From: Dactylorhiza incarnata
Taxonomy: Eukaryota; Streptophyta; Magnoliopsida; Asparagales; Orchidaceae
DNA: 64,000 nt
Reading direction: 5' to 3'
Assembly (NCBI GenBank): GCA_033032865.1
Contig: JAWHQI010000258.1
Span: 1,178,001-1,242,000 of the forward strand
A program made the translations under genes and the position numbers. Below are positions 32,250-43,693 of the stretch, piece by piece. The notes under the pieces are model-generated. The model was not told where the DNA came from and did no database searches. It worked only from the letters and a program-made list of their open reading frames with translations. Numbering within the stretch: position 1 is the first letter of the stretch; every line of letters begins with the position of its first letter.

Positions 32250-35200
32250 GGACTTCCTCGCCTCCAGAAAAGGTCGACACCTCACAGGAGCCGAGCTCAA
32301 CTGCAAGCGGAAGAGAGGTCGACACTTCACAAGAGCTGAGCTCAACTGGAAGCGGATAGAAAGTTGACACCTTCTAGGAGCCGAGCTCAACTAGAGGTAG
32401 AGAAGAGTTGACATCTTCCAGGAGCGAGGCTCAACTGGAGGTGGATAGAAAGTTGACACCTTCTAGGAGCTGAGCTCAACTAGAGGTAGAGAAGAGTCGA
32501 CATCTTCCAGGAGCGAGGCTCAACTGGAGGTGGAGAAGATTCGACACCCTCCAGGCCATTCGCTAGACGAGCGAGCTCAACCAGAGATGGAGAAGAGTCG
32601 ACACCCTCCAGGCCATTCGCTAGACGAGCGAGCTCAACTGGAGGTGGAGAAGAGTCGACACCCTCCAGGACATTCGCTAGACGGGTGAGCTCAACTGGAG
32701 GTGGAGAAGAGTCGACACCCTCCAGGCCATTCGCTAGACGAGCGAGCTCAATTGTAGGTGGAGAAGAGTCGACACCCTCCAGGCCATTCGTTAGATGAGC
32801 GAGCTCAACTGGAGGTGGATAAGAGTCGACACCCTCCAGGCCATTCGCTAGACGAGCGAGCTCAATTGTAGGTGGAGAAGAGTCGACACCCTCTAGGCCA
32901 TTCGCTAGACGAGCGAGCTCAACTGGAGGTGGAGAAGAGTCGACACCCTCCAGGCCATTCGCTAGACGAGCGAGCTCAACTGGAGATGGAGAAGAGTCGA
33001 CACCCTCTAGGAGCCGAGCTCAACTAGAGGCGGAAACAAGGTCGACACCTTCTAGGAGCCGAGCTCAACTAGAGGTGGAGAGAAGGTCGACACCTCGCAG
33101 GAGCCGAGCTCAACTGGAAGCGGATACAAGGTCGACACCTTCTAGGAGCCGAGCTCAACTAGAGGCGGATAGAAATTTGACACCTTCTAGGAGCCGAGCT
33201 CAACTAGAGGTAGAGAAGAGTCGACATCTTCCAGGAGCGAGGCTCAACTGGAGGTGGATAGAAAGTTGACACCTTCTAGGAGCCGAGCTCAACTAGAGGT
33301 AGAGAAGAGTCGACATCTTCCAGGAGCGAGGCTCAACTGGAGGTGGATAAGATTCGACACCCTCCAGGCCATTCGCTAGACGAGCGAGCTCAACCGGAGA
33401 TGGAGAAGAGTCGACACCCTCCAGGCCATTCGCTAGACGAGCGAGCTCAACTGGAGGTGGAGAAGAGTCGACACCCTCCAGACCATTCGCTAGACGAGCG
33501 AGCTCAACTGTAGGTGGAGAAGAGTCGACACCCTTCAGGCCATTCGCTAGACGAGCGAGCTCAACTTATGGTGGAGAAGAGTCGACACCCTCCAGGCCAA
33601 TCGCTAGACGAGCCAGCTCAACTGGAGGTGGAGAAGAGTCGACACCCTCCAGGCCATTCGCTAGACGAGCGAGCTCAACTGGAGGTGTAGAAGAGTCGAC
33701 ACCCTCTAGGAGCCGAGCTCAACTAGAGGCGGAAACAAGGTCGACACCTTCTAGGAGCCGAGCTCAACTAGAGGTGGAGAGAAGGTCGACACCTCGCAGG
33801 AGCCGAGCTCAACTGGAAGCGGATACAAGGTCGACACCTTCTAGGAGCCGAGCTCAACTAGAGGCGGATAGAAAGTTGACACCTTCTAGGAGCCGAGCTC
33901 AACTAGAGGTAGAGAAGAGTCGACATCTTTCAGGAGCGAGGCTCAACTGGAGGTGGATAGAAAGTTGACCCCTTCTAGGAGCCGAGCTCAACTAGAGGTA
34001 GAGAAGAGTCGACATCTTCCAGGAGCGAGGCTCAACTGGAGGTGGAGAAGATTCGACACCCTCCAGGCCATTCGCTAGACGAGCGAGCCCAACCGGAGAT
34101 GGAGAAGAGTCGACACCCTCCAGGCCATTCGCTAGACGAGCGAGCTCAACCGGAGATGGAGAAGAGTCGACACCCTCCAGGCCATTCGCTAGACGAGCGA
34201 GCTCAACCGGAGATGGAGAAGAGTCGACACCCTCCAGGCCATTCGCTAGACGAGCGAGCTCAACTGGAGGTGGAGAAGAGTCGACACCCTCCAGGCCATT
34301 CGCTAGACGAGCGAGCTCAACTGGAGGTGGAGAAGAGTCGACACCCTCCAGGCCATTCGCTAGACGAGCCAGCTCAACTGGAGGTGGAGAAAAGTCGACA
34401 CCCTCCAGGCCATTCGCTAGACGAGCGAGCTCAACTGGAGGTGGAGAAGAGTCGACACCCTCCAGGCCATTCGCTAGACGAGCGAGCTCAACTGGAGGTG
34501 GAGAAGAGTCAACACCCTCCAGACCATTCGCTAGACGAGCGAGCTCAACTGGAGGTGGAGAAGAGTCGACACCCTCTAGGAGCCGAACTCAACTAGAGGC
34601 GGAAACAAGGTCGACATCTTCTAGGAGCCAAGCTCAACTAGAGGTGGAGAGAAGGTCGACACCTCGCAGGAGCCGAGCTCAACTGGATGCGGATACAAGG
34701 TCGACACCTTCTAGGAGCCGAGCTCAACTAGAGGCGGATAGAAAGTTGACACCTTCTAGGAGCCGAGCTCAACTAGAGGTAGAGAAGAGTCGACATCTTC
34801 CAGGAGCGAGGCTCAACTGGAGGTGGATAGAAAGTTGACACCTTCTAGGAGCCGAGCTCAACTAGAGGTAGAGAAGAGTCGACATCTTCTAGGAGCGAGG
34901 CTCAACTGGAGGTGGAGAAGATTCGACACCCTCCAGGCCATTCGCTAGACGAGCGAGCTCAACCAGAGATGGAGAAGAGTCGACACCCTCCAGGCCATTC
35001 GCTAGACGAGCGAGCTCAACCGGAGATGGAGAAGAGTCGACACCCTCCAGGCCATTCGTTAGACGAGCGGGCTCAACTAGAGGTGGAGAAGAGTCGACAC
35101 CCTCCAGGCCATTCGCTAGACGAGCGAGCTCAACTGGAGGCGGAGAAGAGTCGACACCCTCCAGGCCATTCGCTAGACGAGCGAGCTCAACTGGAGGTGG

Positions 35201-35660
35201 AGAAGAGTCGACACCCTCTAGGAGCTGAGCTCAACTAGAGGCGGAAACAAGGTCGACACCTTCTAGGAGCCGAGCTCAACTAGAGGTGGAGAGAAGGTCG
35301 ACACCTCGCAGGAGCCGAGCTCAACTGGAGGTGAAGAGAAGGTCGACACCTTCTAGGAGCCCAGCTCAACTAGAGGTGGAGAGAAGGTCGACACCTCACA
35401 GGAGCTGAGCTCAACTGGAGGTGAAGAGAAGGTCGACACCTTCTAGGAGCCCAGCTCAACTAGAGGTGGAGAGAAGGTCGACACTTCTAGGAGCCCAGCT
35501 CAACTGGAGGTGGGGAGAAGGTCGACACCTCGCAGGAGCCGAGCTCAACTGGAGGTGAAGAGAAGGTCGACACCTTCTAGGAGCCCAGCTCAACTAGAGG
35601 TGGAGAGAAGGTCGACACCTTTTAGGAGCCGAGCTCAACTAGAGGTGGAGAGGTCCAAGG
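32250..35660. repeat. Higher-order tandem array (45-bp and 57-bp units)
   Basis: Two related units alternate. A ~45-bp unit is built on 'CACCTTCTAGGAGCCGAGCT'; a 57-bp unit is built on 'CACCCTCCAGGCCATTCGCT'. Both share 'GAGCTCAACT' and 'GTCGACA'. A landmark 'CGGAAACAAG' opens each super-repeat at 33031, 33730, 34600 and 35242. The spacings are 699, 870 and 642 bp, which differ by exactly 171 (3 x 57) and 57 bp. So super-repeats gain and lose whole 57-bp units. Being a multiple of three, the 57-bp unit keeps a plus-strand frame open as a 19-residue repeat (34042-34596), but it has no gene context. Confidence 0.92.
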
Positions 35661-36837
35661 GGACACACCATCCCGAGGCCTCCATCCTACTTGGGTGTTG
35701 CTGAAGGATGACGTCAAATAGGGACTGACAGTCGGGGAGGTTCCAAAAGAACACACCATCCCGAGGTCTCCATCCTACTTGGGTGTTGAATGCCGACCAA
35801 ACCTGTTTCCTTATGAGTAAGACCCCTCATGGATCATAGCCGACGAAAGGAGATCATCGGGAATAAGGAGCTTGCAGAATACCAAGCTTGGAGACGTCAT
35901 GAGTAAGCATTCTCATGGAACATAAGCCCTTGATGAAGATCATCGCGAGTATGAGCTCGCGGAATCCTAGCTTGAAGACGTCACGAGTAAACATCCTCGT
36001 GGAATATACGCCCTTGATGAAGATCATCGCGAGTATGAGCTTGCGGAATCCTAGCTTTGAAAACCACCGCGACTAGGAACTCGCCGAGCATCAACTTGGA
36101 GGCCTTGCGAGTAGGTTGCTGAAGAAGACCAACGCGACTAGGAGCTCGCCGAGCATCAACTTGGAGGCCTTGCGAGTAGGTAATGTGCTTTCCCTTGGTG
36201 GCGAACTCGTCATGAATCATCCTGTTTGTTAGTCAGACAAAAGCACTCGTGGGCTTTACCAAAGCACTCGTAAGCATATAGATGTATGGAAACCACTGGC
36301 ATTGAAGAAGGACGAAACTGAGGGGAGGAGGAGTGTCCCTTTTGACATAAGACCCCCTACGCAGAGGGTTCAGGGGTTCAGGAACTCGCCACTCTTGAAA
36401 TAGACACCCCTATGGCGAGTAGAGGACTCACCCTCGCGAGTAGAGATCTCGCCTATGGGCGAGTATAGAAGAATCTTGCTCGCCTGCATGAAGTCGCCTC
36501 ATTTGATGCTGCTCGCCTATGTGCGAGTATTGAAGGAGCTCGCCCGCCTGCAAAAAATCGCCTGCATGAACTCGCCTATGGGCGAGTAAGGATGGCGAGT
36601 AAGGAAGGATCTCGCCACTATCCAGGAAGCTCGCCTCGCTTCCGAGTAAAGTCGCTGGTCTGAACTTATCTCTGGATCTCGCCTGCAGGAACTCGCCTTC
36701 AGGAACTCGCCTTCAGGATGTCGCCATCTGGAACTCGCCTAACTTGTCGAATGCTCGCGAGTTGCTGCCTTTGACCTCCATCTCGCCACTTTAAGCCATG
36801 AAGCCTTCTCGCAAAAATTTCTTCCTCCGACTACGAT
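35661..36837 (-). other. Interior of the non-autonomous element outside the array
   Basis: Contains two copies of 'CACACCATCCCGAGG(C/T)CTCCATCCTACTTGGGTGTTG' style sequence (35660-35790). Then come 80-bp imperfect repeats around 'GATGAAGATCATCGCGAGTATGAGCT' (35920-36050), 65-bp repeats around 'CTCGCCGAGCATCAACTTGG' (36075-36180), and a stretch rich in 'CTCGCC' (36370-36800). No open frame of note. Confidence 0.7.
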
Positions 36838-36854
36838 CTACGCTCACCGCACCA
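36838..36854 (-). other. Primer-binding site of the non-autonomous element
   Basis: Minus strand: TGGTGCGGTGAGCGTAG, three bases inside the LTR at 36858. It differs by one base from the site of the autonomous Tat element at 21551-21567. Confidence 0.8.
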
Positions 36855-36857
36855 AAG

Positions 36858-37533
36858 TGTTGACGCCAGGAAAATCCTGACCTCAAGATTCGGACCGATG
36901 CAACCCGAGGTTACTGATCCTGCGGTCCAGCTCCACGGCTCGGATAGCTAAAATAGGAGAGAGAAAATGACTAAGCACACCCCAGGTGCTCCAGCAGGGA
37001 GGTCCCACCACGTACCTGGAAGTTTGGGAGAAACTTCCCCTCCGCAACCAAAAGCTGGGCGAGGTACTAGACGAGCATGGATTTGGCGAGTATCCAACTT
37101 GGGGGGACCTCGACCACTTCCAAAAGTGCCATTTCTAGTACCTCTGGGGGTCTATTTATAGAGAAATCCTAGGGGGGTACAGGCGAGTATACTGCCTCTG
37201 CTCGCAAGTTACAAGGGCTACTCGCCCATACTCGCGAGATACTCGCCCAAGCTTGCGAGATACTCGCCCAAGCTCGCGAGATACTCGCCCAAGCTAGCCT
37301 CTGCTCGCCCCTTGCTCGCCATACTCGCCCCTTGCTCGCCATACTCGCCCCTTGCTCTCCTAGCTCGCCCCTTGCTCGCCTAGCTCGCCCCTTGCTCGCC
37401 CAGCTCGCCCCTTGCTCCTGCTGGCTGAGTTGTCTTGTGTCTTGGACTGCCGGCTTCTGTGCTGACCTTTTGACCTTGACTTCAGCCTATGTGGCTTTGA
37501 ATGGGCCTACCCTCGGAGAATGAGGGTTATACA
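36858..37533 (-). repeat. 5' LTR of the non-autonomous element
   Basis: 676 bp. The TATA box is at 37153-37160 on the minus strand. U3 (37180-37420) is an array of 'ACTCGCCCAAGCTCGCGAGAT' and 'CTCGCCCCTTG' units. In order and spacing of blocks it resembles the Tat LTR at 21572-22304, although overall identity is low. Confidence 0.92.
37153..37160 (-). promoter_or_regulatory. TATA box in the non-autonomous 5' LTR
   Basis: TATAAATA on the minus strand, in the same CTATAAATAGACCC context as the Tat LTR. Confidence 0.65.
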
Positions 37534-40200
37534 GATATATATAGAAATGCTGAAATATTTTTACTAGGCAATTGTTATTCCGGATCATAATCGTCTATCC
37601 GCAAAACCAACTTTTCCACCTTTATATGAATTTATAAAAGCCTATCTGTTGATCAACTTTAAACTTAAGTTTTCGATGTCTTCGTTCTCCTGAGCAAGGC
37701 CCAGAAATGAAGGAACTTTTTCGGCGACCTTCTGAGCCCGGCCGACGCTCCACCCTGAGCTGAGCCCGACGACAGCACCGCTCCGACGATCTTTTGAGCT
37801 TAGGCCAACGACTTCATCCCGCACATCGAAATTCAAGAAATCAGAAGTAAGAACAAGAGGAAGCACTTACCTGCTCTTCATGTAAATCCAAAGATGAAAG
37901 CAACGTGGAGGCACACCCGGGCACGTGCCCGGGTAAAAAAAAATTCGCGATTTGCACTGTTCCGCTTCCGCCTTCCACGTAATTTCCTTCCTCCATTTTC
38001 CTTCCGCGGCTCCGCCTTCCGCCTTTCATTTCGCCTATGCCCGGACGCTTGGATCTGGACAGCCTGGACGTGCCTCTGCCTCAGACTGCCTGGACGAGTG
38101 GATTGTGGACTGCTTTACATGACTCTTGCGAGCGACGACCAGCGGCGAGCTTGCCCTAATCAGCCCGATTTGACCGCTTCTCTGGAGTCTTGTTGTCTGG
38201 GTCTCTCGGCTAGGAGGCGAGCTTGCCCTAATCAGCAAGATTTCCACTCTTTTCATCTCCTTTCAGTGGGCACTTTTTGAAAGGTATCCTCTAATCACTA
38301 CTCTTTCCTTCTCCTTTCAGTTCGGGCACCGCCCCTCTCCCATTTTCTCCATTTTCTTCAACTCATCTCTGACCAGTGACCTCCATCCTCTTTTTCTCTT
38401 TATCCATGTATCCTCCACCTCCAGCTTCACGAAATTAGCCGACCACAGTCCACAAAGCAACATCCATAGGCCGACCTCTTGGGAATTAGCCTCCACCTCC
38501 AGCATCAACCTTCATGCTTCAGGTATTGAGTGAACTGTGTGATGTTTATTAATTAATTGCCCTAATCAGCACGATTAGCCTCCACCTCCAACTCTAATTT
38601 GTGATTTTTCGAACTGATTGAACTGTGAATGAATTGAACTCTGATTTTTCCATTTAAGTGAATGTGTGATGCTTGATTAATTGTTTTCCAATTTGATTTA
38701 AAATTGTTTATTGTGAATCATTTTTATAAAGATTGTTTTCTTGTGAACTGAAGCTTTTTTTATGAATCAGTGAATGATTTAATTTGATTTCCTTACTCTA
38801 ATTTGTGATGTTTGAATCAAAGTTCTATGGTTAATATCTAATTGTGTAATGCTAGAATTTAAACGTTGAATCTCTAGTTATTCTATTTATAATATGTTGT
38901 TTTGAAAAATTGAAATGGGATTTGGTATTGTTATAAGGGTTTGTTTATGTTTTGAATAGTAATTTGTTAATCACCTATATTGAATAGTAATTTGTTGATT
39001 GAGTGATTGACATGTATTTAGATTTTTGTTATTTTCTTTTATTTTTTGCCACTTACAATACATTTTTTTGTTAATTTTGAATTAAAAAATTATCAAAAAT
39101 ATATATCTTTTACTTGGTGCTCGGGTCGGACGAAAATCCTGGATCCGCCACTGCATATCAGATATATACTCGCTCTGTTATATATATCAAGGAAATTAAG
39201 TCACACTCAGATTTTGACCGGAAAGGTTACAGAAAAAATAAAATCGAAATCAGAAACTCTAAATGACATGATAATTGTTCTCTTTAGTGTTTGATACTTC
39301 TATTTTTTTATGCTGGTTTGCAAATAATAAAATTATATGTGATTAACAATATTGATTCCCTTAAAGCTGCAAATAGTAAAAAACTATGAATAGAAAAAAA
39401 GCAATGTAATATGCAGGTCACGGATATATGCAGGCAGACCAAATTTCATATTTACAGATCATATTTAAAAATCAAATTAATATTTTCTTAAATAAATCAC
39501 CAAGGAAAATATAACATTCATAAAAGTCAAATAAATACATTTTTGCAGTCTATTTGACCCACAATAATAGTCCAACAAAGTACATTATAATCATTTCGAT
39601 TCTATATATCACAAAAAATATGTTTGTGACCACCTCTTTCAAGGTTTCAATCAATAAAAGATGTGTAAAATCACAAAAACATCTGGCTTTATTTATGCAC
39701 AAAACACTATTCTTTAATTAAATTCAGATGCATATCACGATTTACAGTATTTTGGATCAATTGAACCTTTTTCAAAAATAGAAAAATAAGTTATAGAGGA
39801 TAAGAGGATGAGAGAAGTTCGCTGGCCGGAGAAGGGAAGGAGGCGGTCGGCCGGAGAGGATCACCGGCCGGAGTCGCGGAGGAGGGAGAGGAGATCAGAG
39901 AGGAAGCTCGATCTCGTCCGGCGGCTGCACGGGTCGTGTGGGTGATGTCGGTGTGTATAACTCTAGTTCTATGGCTTGCAGGTCGAAAAGGAAAAATGAT
40001 ACCTTTTTTTAAAAAAACCGTGGCCTGCATATAGCCAAAACCGATATGTGTTTAACATCGTTCTTTTAAAAAAAAACTGTAGTTGTAGTTGTAGCATTTT
40101 CTATTTAAAACACTTGGATGTATTGGTAACTTTGTTGTTTGTTAACAAATGCAATGCCCACATGTATGATCACTAAGAGCTTGCTTGGGTGAGTAGTTGT
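37534..40200. other. Spacer with possible captured gene piece and a hAT-like end
   Basis: 37900-38520 is of mixed composition, with a repeated 'CGAGCTTGCCCTAATCAGC' (38150 and 38218) and a pyrimidine-rich 'CTTCTCCTTTCAG' that looks like an intron acceptor near 38320. It could be a gene 5' end, but I recognise no protein. 38550-39110 is AT-rich. 39138-39154 ends 'ATCCTGGATCCGCCACTG', a terminus typical of hAT-derived elements, without a visible partner end. 39790-39930 is a GC-rich patch with no domain. Confidence 0.35.
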
Positions 40201-42104
40201 TGATGGGTACTCATGATAAGAGCCTAGTATTTATAAAGGTATCTGGCGGGGATATTCGTAAAAGGCAGCAAAATATTTCCAAAGACGGATCGTTTCCAAA
40301 GACGGATCGTTTCCAAAGACAGATCGTTTCCAAAGGCGGATATTTCCAAGAACGGGTGTTTCCAAAAACTCTCCCCTTTCGAAATTGGCAGGAAAAGCAA
40401 GGCACGCAAAACCGCCGCGAACACGACGGAATTTCTCCCTCCCGTCGCTGGAGGGATCCTCGCCCCCACGCCACGCCCCTCGGGGCACGACCGAACCGCA
40501 CCCCGCGAGGGGTGCGGACGAACCGCACCCCGCAAGGGGAGCGGCCGACCGCACCCAGAAAGGGGTGCGGCCAAACCGCACCCCGCAAGGGGTGCGGCCA
40601 AACCGCACCCCGCAAGGGGTGCGGCCAAACCGCACCCCGCAAGGGGTGCGGCCAAGCCGCACCCCACACGGGGTGCGGTCTTGGCCGCACCCCACACGGG
40701 GTGCGGCCTTGGCCGCGCCCCCTTTGGGGGGCAGCCGCGCCGCACCCCCCCTGGGTGCGGCCTTGGCGCACCCTAGGCGGGGTGCGGCCAAGCCGCACCC
40801 CATGCGGGGTGCGGCCAAGCCGCACCCCCTCGGGGTGCGGCCAAGGTCGCCCCCCTCGGGTACGGCCGCCCCGTATCTCCTACTTTCCTGGCGGAGGAGA
40901 CTTGCAGGAAGCCCTCACGGACGTGCTTCTCATCAGGAACATTGCGCACTTATCTTCTCCTTAATGGTACGGCTTGCCGCTTCCTTGTTCACATGGAACA
41001 CCTCGAGGCGTAACCTGAACGCTCTCGCATTTTGTCGCGCACTTGAAATACTTCAGCGCTAGCGCGCGCTCAGAACGTTTCTGAGCGCGATCAGGAAGCC
41101 TTCTCACTTTTTGTCTTTCCGGCTTCTCACTTTTTGTCTTTCCGGCTTCTCACTTTTTGTCTTTCCGGCTTCTCACATTTTGGGTTTCAGGCTTCTCACT
41201 TTTCAGGAACAGTTAGTCGCCTTTTTCACCTCCAACGGAACTGCCCGAACTGCCCAAACTGCCCAAGCTGCCCGAAGGGCAAGGTGATCATTTACGAAAA
41301 ATAGTGATCCGAGGGCCCCGAACCGGAGAATATGATTCGTCCACCGAGCATTTATGGAAACTGTCAACGGCAAAATTACCGGGCCGCCCCCGGCAAAAAC
41401 TATAAAAGGAGCCCCATGGCTTCATTTGAAAGGACCTTGACTTCTGGACTCGGGAGAGCTCCTTGCAGACTTTTGCGGAATTCTCCTTCGGCACTTGAAG
41501 ATCTCCTTCGGGACTTGAAGATCTCCTTCGGGACTTGAAGATCTTCATCTTCTAGAAAGGCGACGAGCAGTTCTCAGAAGAGAAAGGCGACTGGCCTTCC
41601 CGCTTCTAGAAAGGCGACCAGCATTTCTCAGAAGGGAAAGGCGACTGGCCTTCCCGCTTCCAGAAAGGCGACCAGCATTTCTCAGAAGGGAAAGGCGACT
41701 GGCCTTCCCGCTTCCAGAAAGGCGACCAACATTTCTCAGAAGGGAGAGGCGACTGGCCTTCCCGCTTCCGAAAGGCGACTAGCAGTCTCAGAAGGAAAAA
41801 GGACTTAGTTTTTTTGAGAGGTGGCCTGTCACCCTCGAAGCTCTCTTCCTCCAAGTATTGTAACGAGCAGCGGCCTGTCGCGCTCGAGTTCTAGCTTCCA
41901 AGTTGTAACTCCTCCAGAAGATAGTGAAGTTTGGTCGGCACAGCTCCGGCCGCGTGGTTTTTTACCCTTTCCGGGTTTTCCACGTTAAAAAGTCTCTGCG
42001 TACTCATCGAACCTCTAAATTGACTGTTTGCGCGCTTAGCTCGCTCACGAGCTAAGGCGGTTCAAGTGAACCGGTCTACCAAGAGCCCTAAGCGTTCCGC
42101 AACA
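40201..42104 (+). repeat. 5' LTR of the 1.9-kb-LTR element
   Basis: 1904 bp. U3 holds four near-copies of a ~21-bp 'AAAGACGGATCGTTTCC' unit (40270-40345) and then the array of 'GCACCCCGCAAGGGGTGC' hairpins (40490-40870). Next come three to four copies of 'TTCTCACTTTTTGTCTTTCCGGC' (41100-41200) and TATA at 41401. Four and a half copies of a 54-bp unit ('GAAAGGCGACCAGCATTTCT...', 41556-41790) follow in the transcribed part. Confidence 0.93.
41401..41408 (+). promoter_or_regulatory. TATA box in 5' LTR
   Basis: TATAAAAG, followed by GAGCCCC. The 3' LTR has the same block near 48387. Confidence 0.7.
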
Positions 42105-42107
42105 GTT

Positions 42108-42124
42108 TGGCGCCGTCTGTGGGA
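42108..42124 (+). other. Primer-binding site
   Basis: TGGCGCCGTCTGTGGGA three bases after the LTR. This is the TGGCGCCG-type site common in plant Ty3/gypsy elements and different from that of the Tat elements at 21551 and 55107. Confidence 0.85.
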
Positions 42125-43693
42125 ATGGATTCCCAAACCCGAAGCAAAGGATTCCCGAGCGCAATCCCCCCTTCGCCGGAATTCTCGAAGCCAGCAATAG
42201 TGGACACCTCCCCTGAACTGTCCGACGCATACATCTCTTCGATTCCAGAAAGCCAGGCGAAGAGAGCGCTCACTGCTGCACCCATCCGGCCCCCTTGGCC
42301 GGAATCGGCAGGCAAACCGGCCCCTCCGGCAGGAGGGCAGGATTCGAGCAATGACAAACACCAACAAAGGCGATCCCCCCTCTCCAAGTCAATTCTGGAA
42401 TACCCAGTTCCGTCATGGCTAAAGCTCCCATACAACAAGGAATTCCACGGAGCAGAAGATCCATATGAGCACGTTAACCATTTTCTGATAATGACACGGG
42501 AGCTCGGACTTCCCGACCCAGCTAGCTGCAAAATCTTCACCAAAACGCTGCATGGAGACGCTCTCCACTGGTATCAATCCCTGCCTAACGGAGCGATCCG
42601 TAGTTTCCCCGAGTTGTCCCGACTGTTCATCAAGCAACACGAGTCCTACTCAGCAAAGATCCAGGAAGGAGATGGGCCCAGTGCGAGCAAACAACCCCAC
42701 CTAGGAGAGGGGGAACGGATCGTGCAGTCAGAGAAAGTCGGCCCAAATCTTCACCAAGAACGCCCCTGCGCATGGATGGATTTCATCTTGGATGCAAGCA
42801 TAGGGAGTCCGCCCTGTGAGCTGAGGAAGGCACTGATAACCCACCGCATCTCCTTCAACGTCCTGTTCTTGGCAGCAATAGTTCGGCTCAAGCTCCTAAG
42901 CGGGAACCTCAAGCTTAGGGCTAGCAAAGCAGAGCTCCCAGATGGAACCACGGTACCCACTGTAGGCGTCATCACCCTCCCCGTCCAAGTAGGAGCGCAC
43001 GCTGAACCGATCCAGTACGACGTACAATTCATCGTCGCCGAAGCGGACTCCCCCTACGACGCAATATTCGGGGGCCTCCTACTGGACGCCATGGACCACG
43101 ACGTCTCCATGTCAGGACGCATGGCTAGCAAAGGAAATACCATCAAGAGCGCAATGCATAGTCTCAGCGCGACCGCCCCTTGGCCCTCCTGGATCAGCAG
43201 CGACCCGTCGCCAAAATCAAGGGCCAAGATACAGGGTTCACGAGAAGGCCAAACAGCTCCTGCGATAGCTGGAAAAGAAAAACCTCAGACACTAACAGAC
43301 CCGTCGCCCCTCGATTCAGTCCGCAAGAGAAAGGGACAGCAACAGCAGCCAGAGGAAGCCGAACTGCCCACTCAGAACCAAGCAGACCGCTCCCGAGAGC
43401 TAGCAAGTCAAGGCCTCCAGAACTTCACCCCGCTAAACACACCACGCGAGCATATATTGTCCGCAATCTGTCATAGCAAACTCATCCACTGGCCCAGGAA
43501 GCTCTCCTTGCACAAGGGAGCTTCGTCTCAATTCTGCCACTTCCACAAGGGCCGAGGGCACCAAACGGAACAATGCGCCCGACTGAAAGAAGAAATCGAA
43601 CGCCTTATCCAGCTAGGATACCTGGAGGCCTTCTGCAAAAAGACGTCGGCCAGCGAAGGCCAATCTCCGGGCCGCCGTTGCCCGCCAAGCTGA
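42125..43693 (+). CDS. Tat-type gag with internal protease-derived segment
   Basis: First ATG at 42125. Residues ~100-190 form a gag domain ('FHGAEDPYEHVNHFLIMTRELG', 'DALHWYQSLPNGAIRSFPELSRLFIKQH'). It is followed by a segment resembling the C-terminal half of the protease ('YDVQFIVAEADSPYDAIFGGLLLDAM', where complete elements have 'SSYNAIFGRPL'). Only after that comes the Cys/His knuckle 'FCHFHKGRGHQTEQC'. Complete Tat elements have the knuckle before the protease and an active-site D-(T/N)-G-S, which is absent here. The frame is open over 522 codons despite the rearrangement. Confidence 0.8.
   Translation: MDSQTRSKGFPSAIPPSPEFSKPAIVDTSPELSDAYISSIPESQAKRALTAAPIRPPWPESAGKPAPPAGGQDSSNDKHQQRRSPLSKSILEYPVPSWLKLPYNKEFHGAEDPYEHVNHFLIMTRELGLPDPASCKIFTKTLHGDALHWYQSLPNGAIRSFPELSRLFIKQHESYSAKIQEGDGPSASKQPHLGEGERIVQSEKVGPNLHQERPCAWMDFILDASIGSPPCELRKALITHRISFNVLFLAAIVRLKLLSGNLKLRASKAELPDGTTVPTVGVITLPVQVGAHAEPIQYDVQFIVAEADSPYDAIFGGLLLDAMDHDVSMSGRMASKGNTIKSAMHSLSATAPWPSWISSDPSPKSRAKIQGSREGQTAPAIAGKEKPQTLTDPSPLDSVRKRKGQQQQPEEAELPTQNQADRSRELASQGLQNFTPLNTPREHILSAICHSKLIHWPRKLSLHKGASSQFCHFHKGRGHQTEQCARLKEEIERLIQLGYLEAFCKKTSASEGQSPGRRCPPS

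Larger units (their letters stand above)
31370..37533 (-). mobile_element. Non-autonomous LTR element carrying a tandem-repeat array
   Basis: LTRs at 31370-31968 and 36858-37533 with TGTTGACGCC and GT(T/A)TACA-type ends, flanked by a perfect 5-bp duplication GATAT (31365-31369, 37534-37538). The primer-binding site beside the right LTR is the same as in the Tat elements here, so the element reads on the minus strand. The interior (31969-36857) has no gag, protease, RT or integrase on either strand. It holds tandem arrays plus sequence dense in 'GCGAGTA' and 'CTCGCC'. In size and content it is a LARD-like passenger. Confidence 0.9.

Noticed and set aside
34042..34596. Open frame encoding nine to ten 19-residue repeats
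   Set aside because: It is the 57-bp tandem array read in one frame. The unit is a multiple of three, so it stays open. There is no start context, signal or domain, and the same array is closed elsewhere.
32250..35660. Regular repeats as a possible CRISPR array
   Set aside because: Units are head-to-tail without unique spacers, inside a plant LTR element.
40211..40970. Long frames on both strands in the 1.9-kb LTR (and at 47193-48071)
   Set aside because: They follow the GCACCCC hairpin array in U3 and are mirrored on both strands; no domain and no expected gene position.
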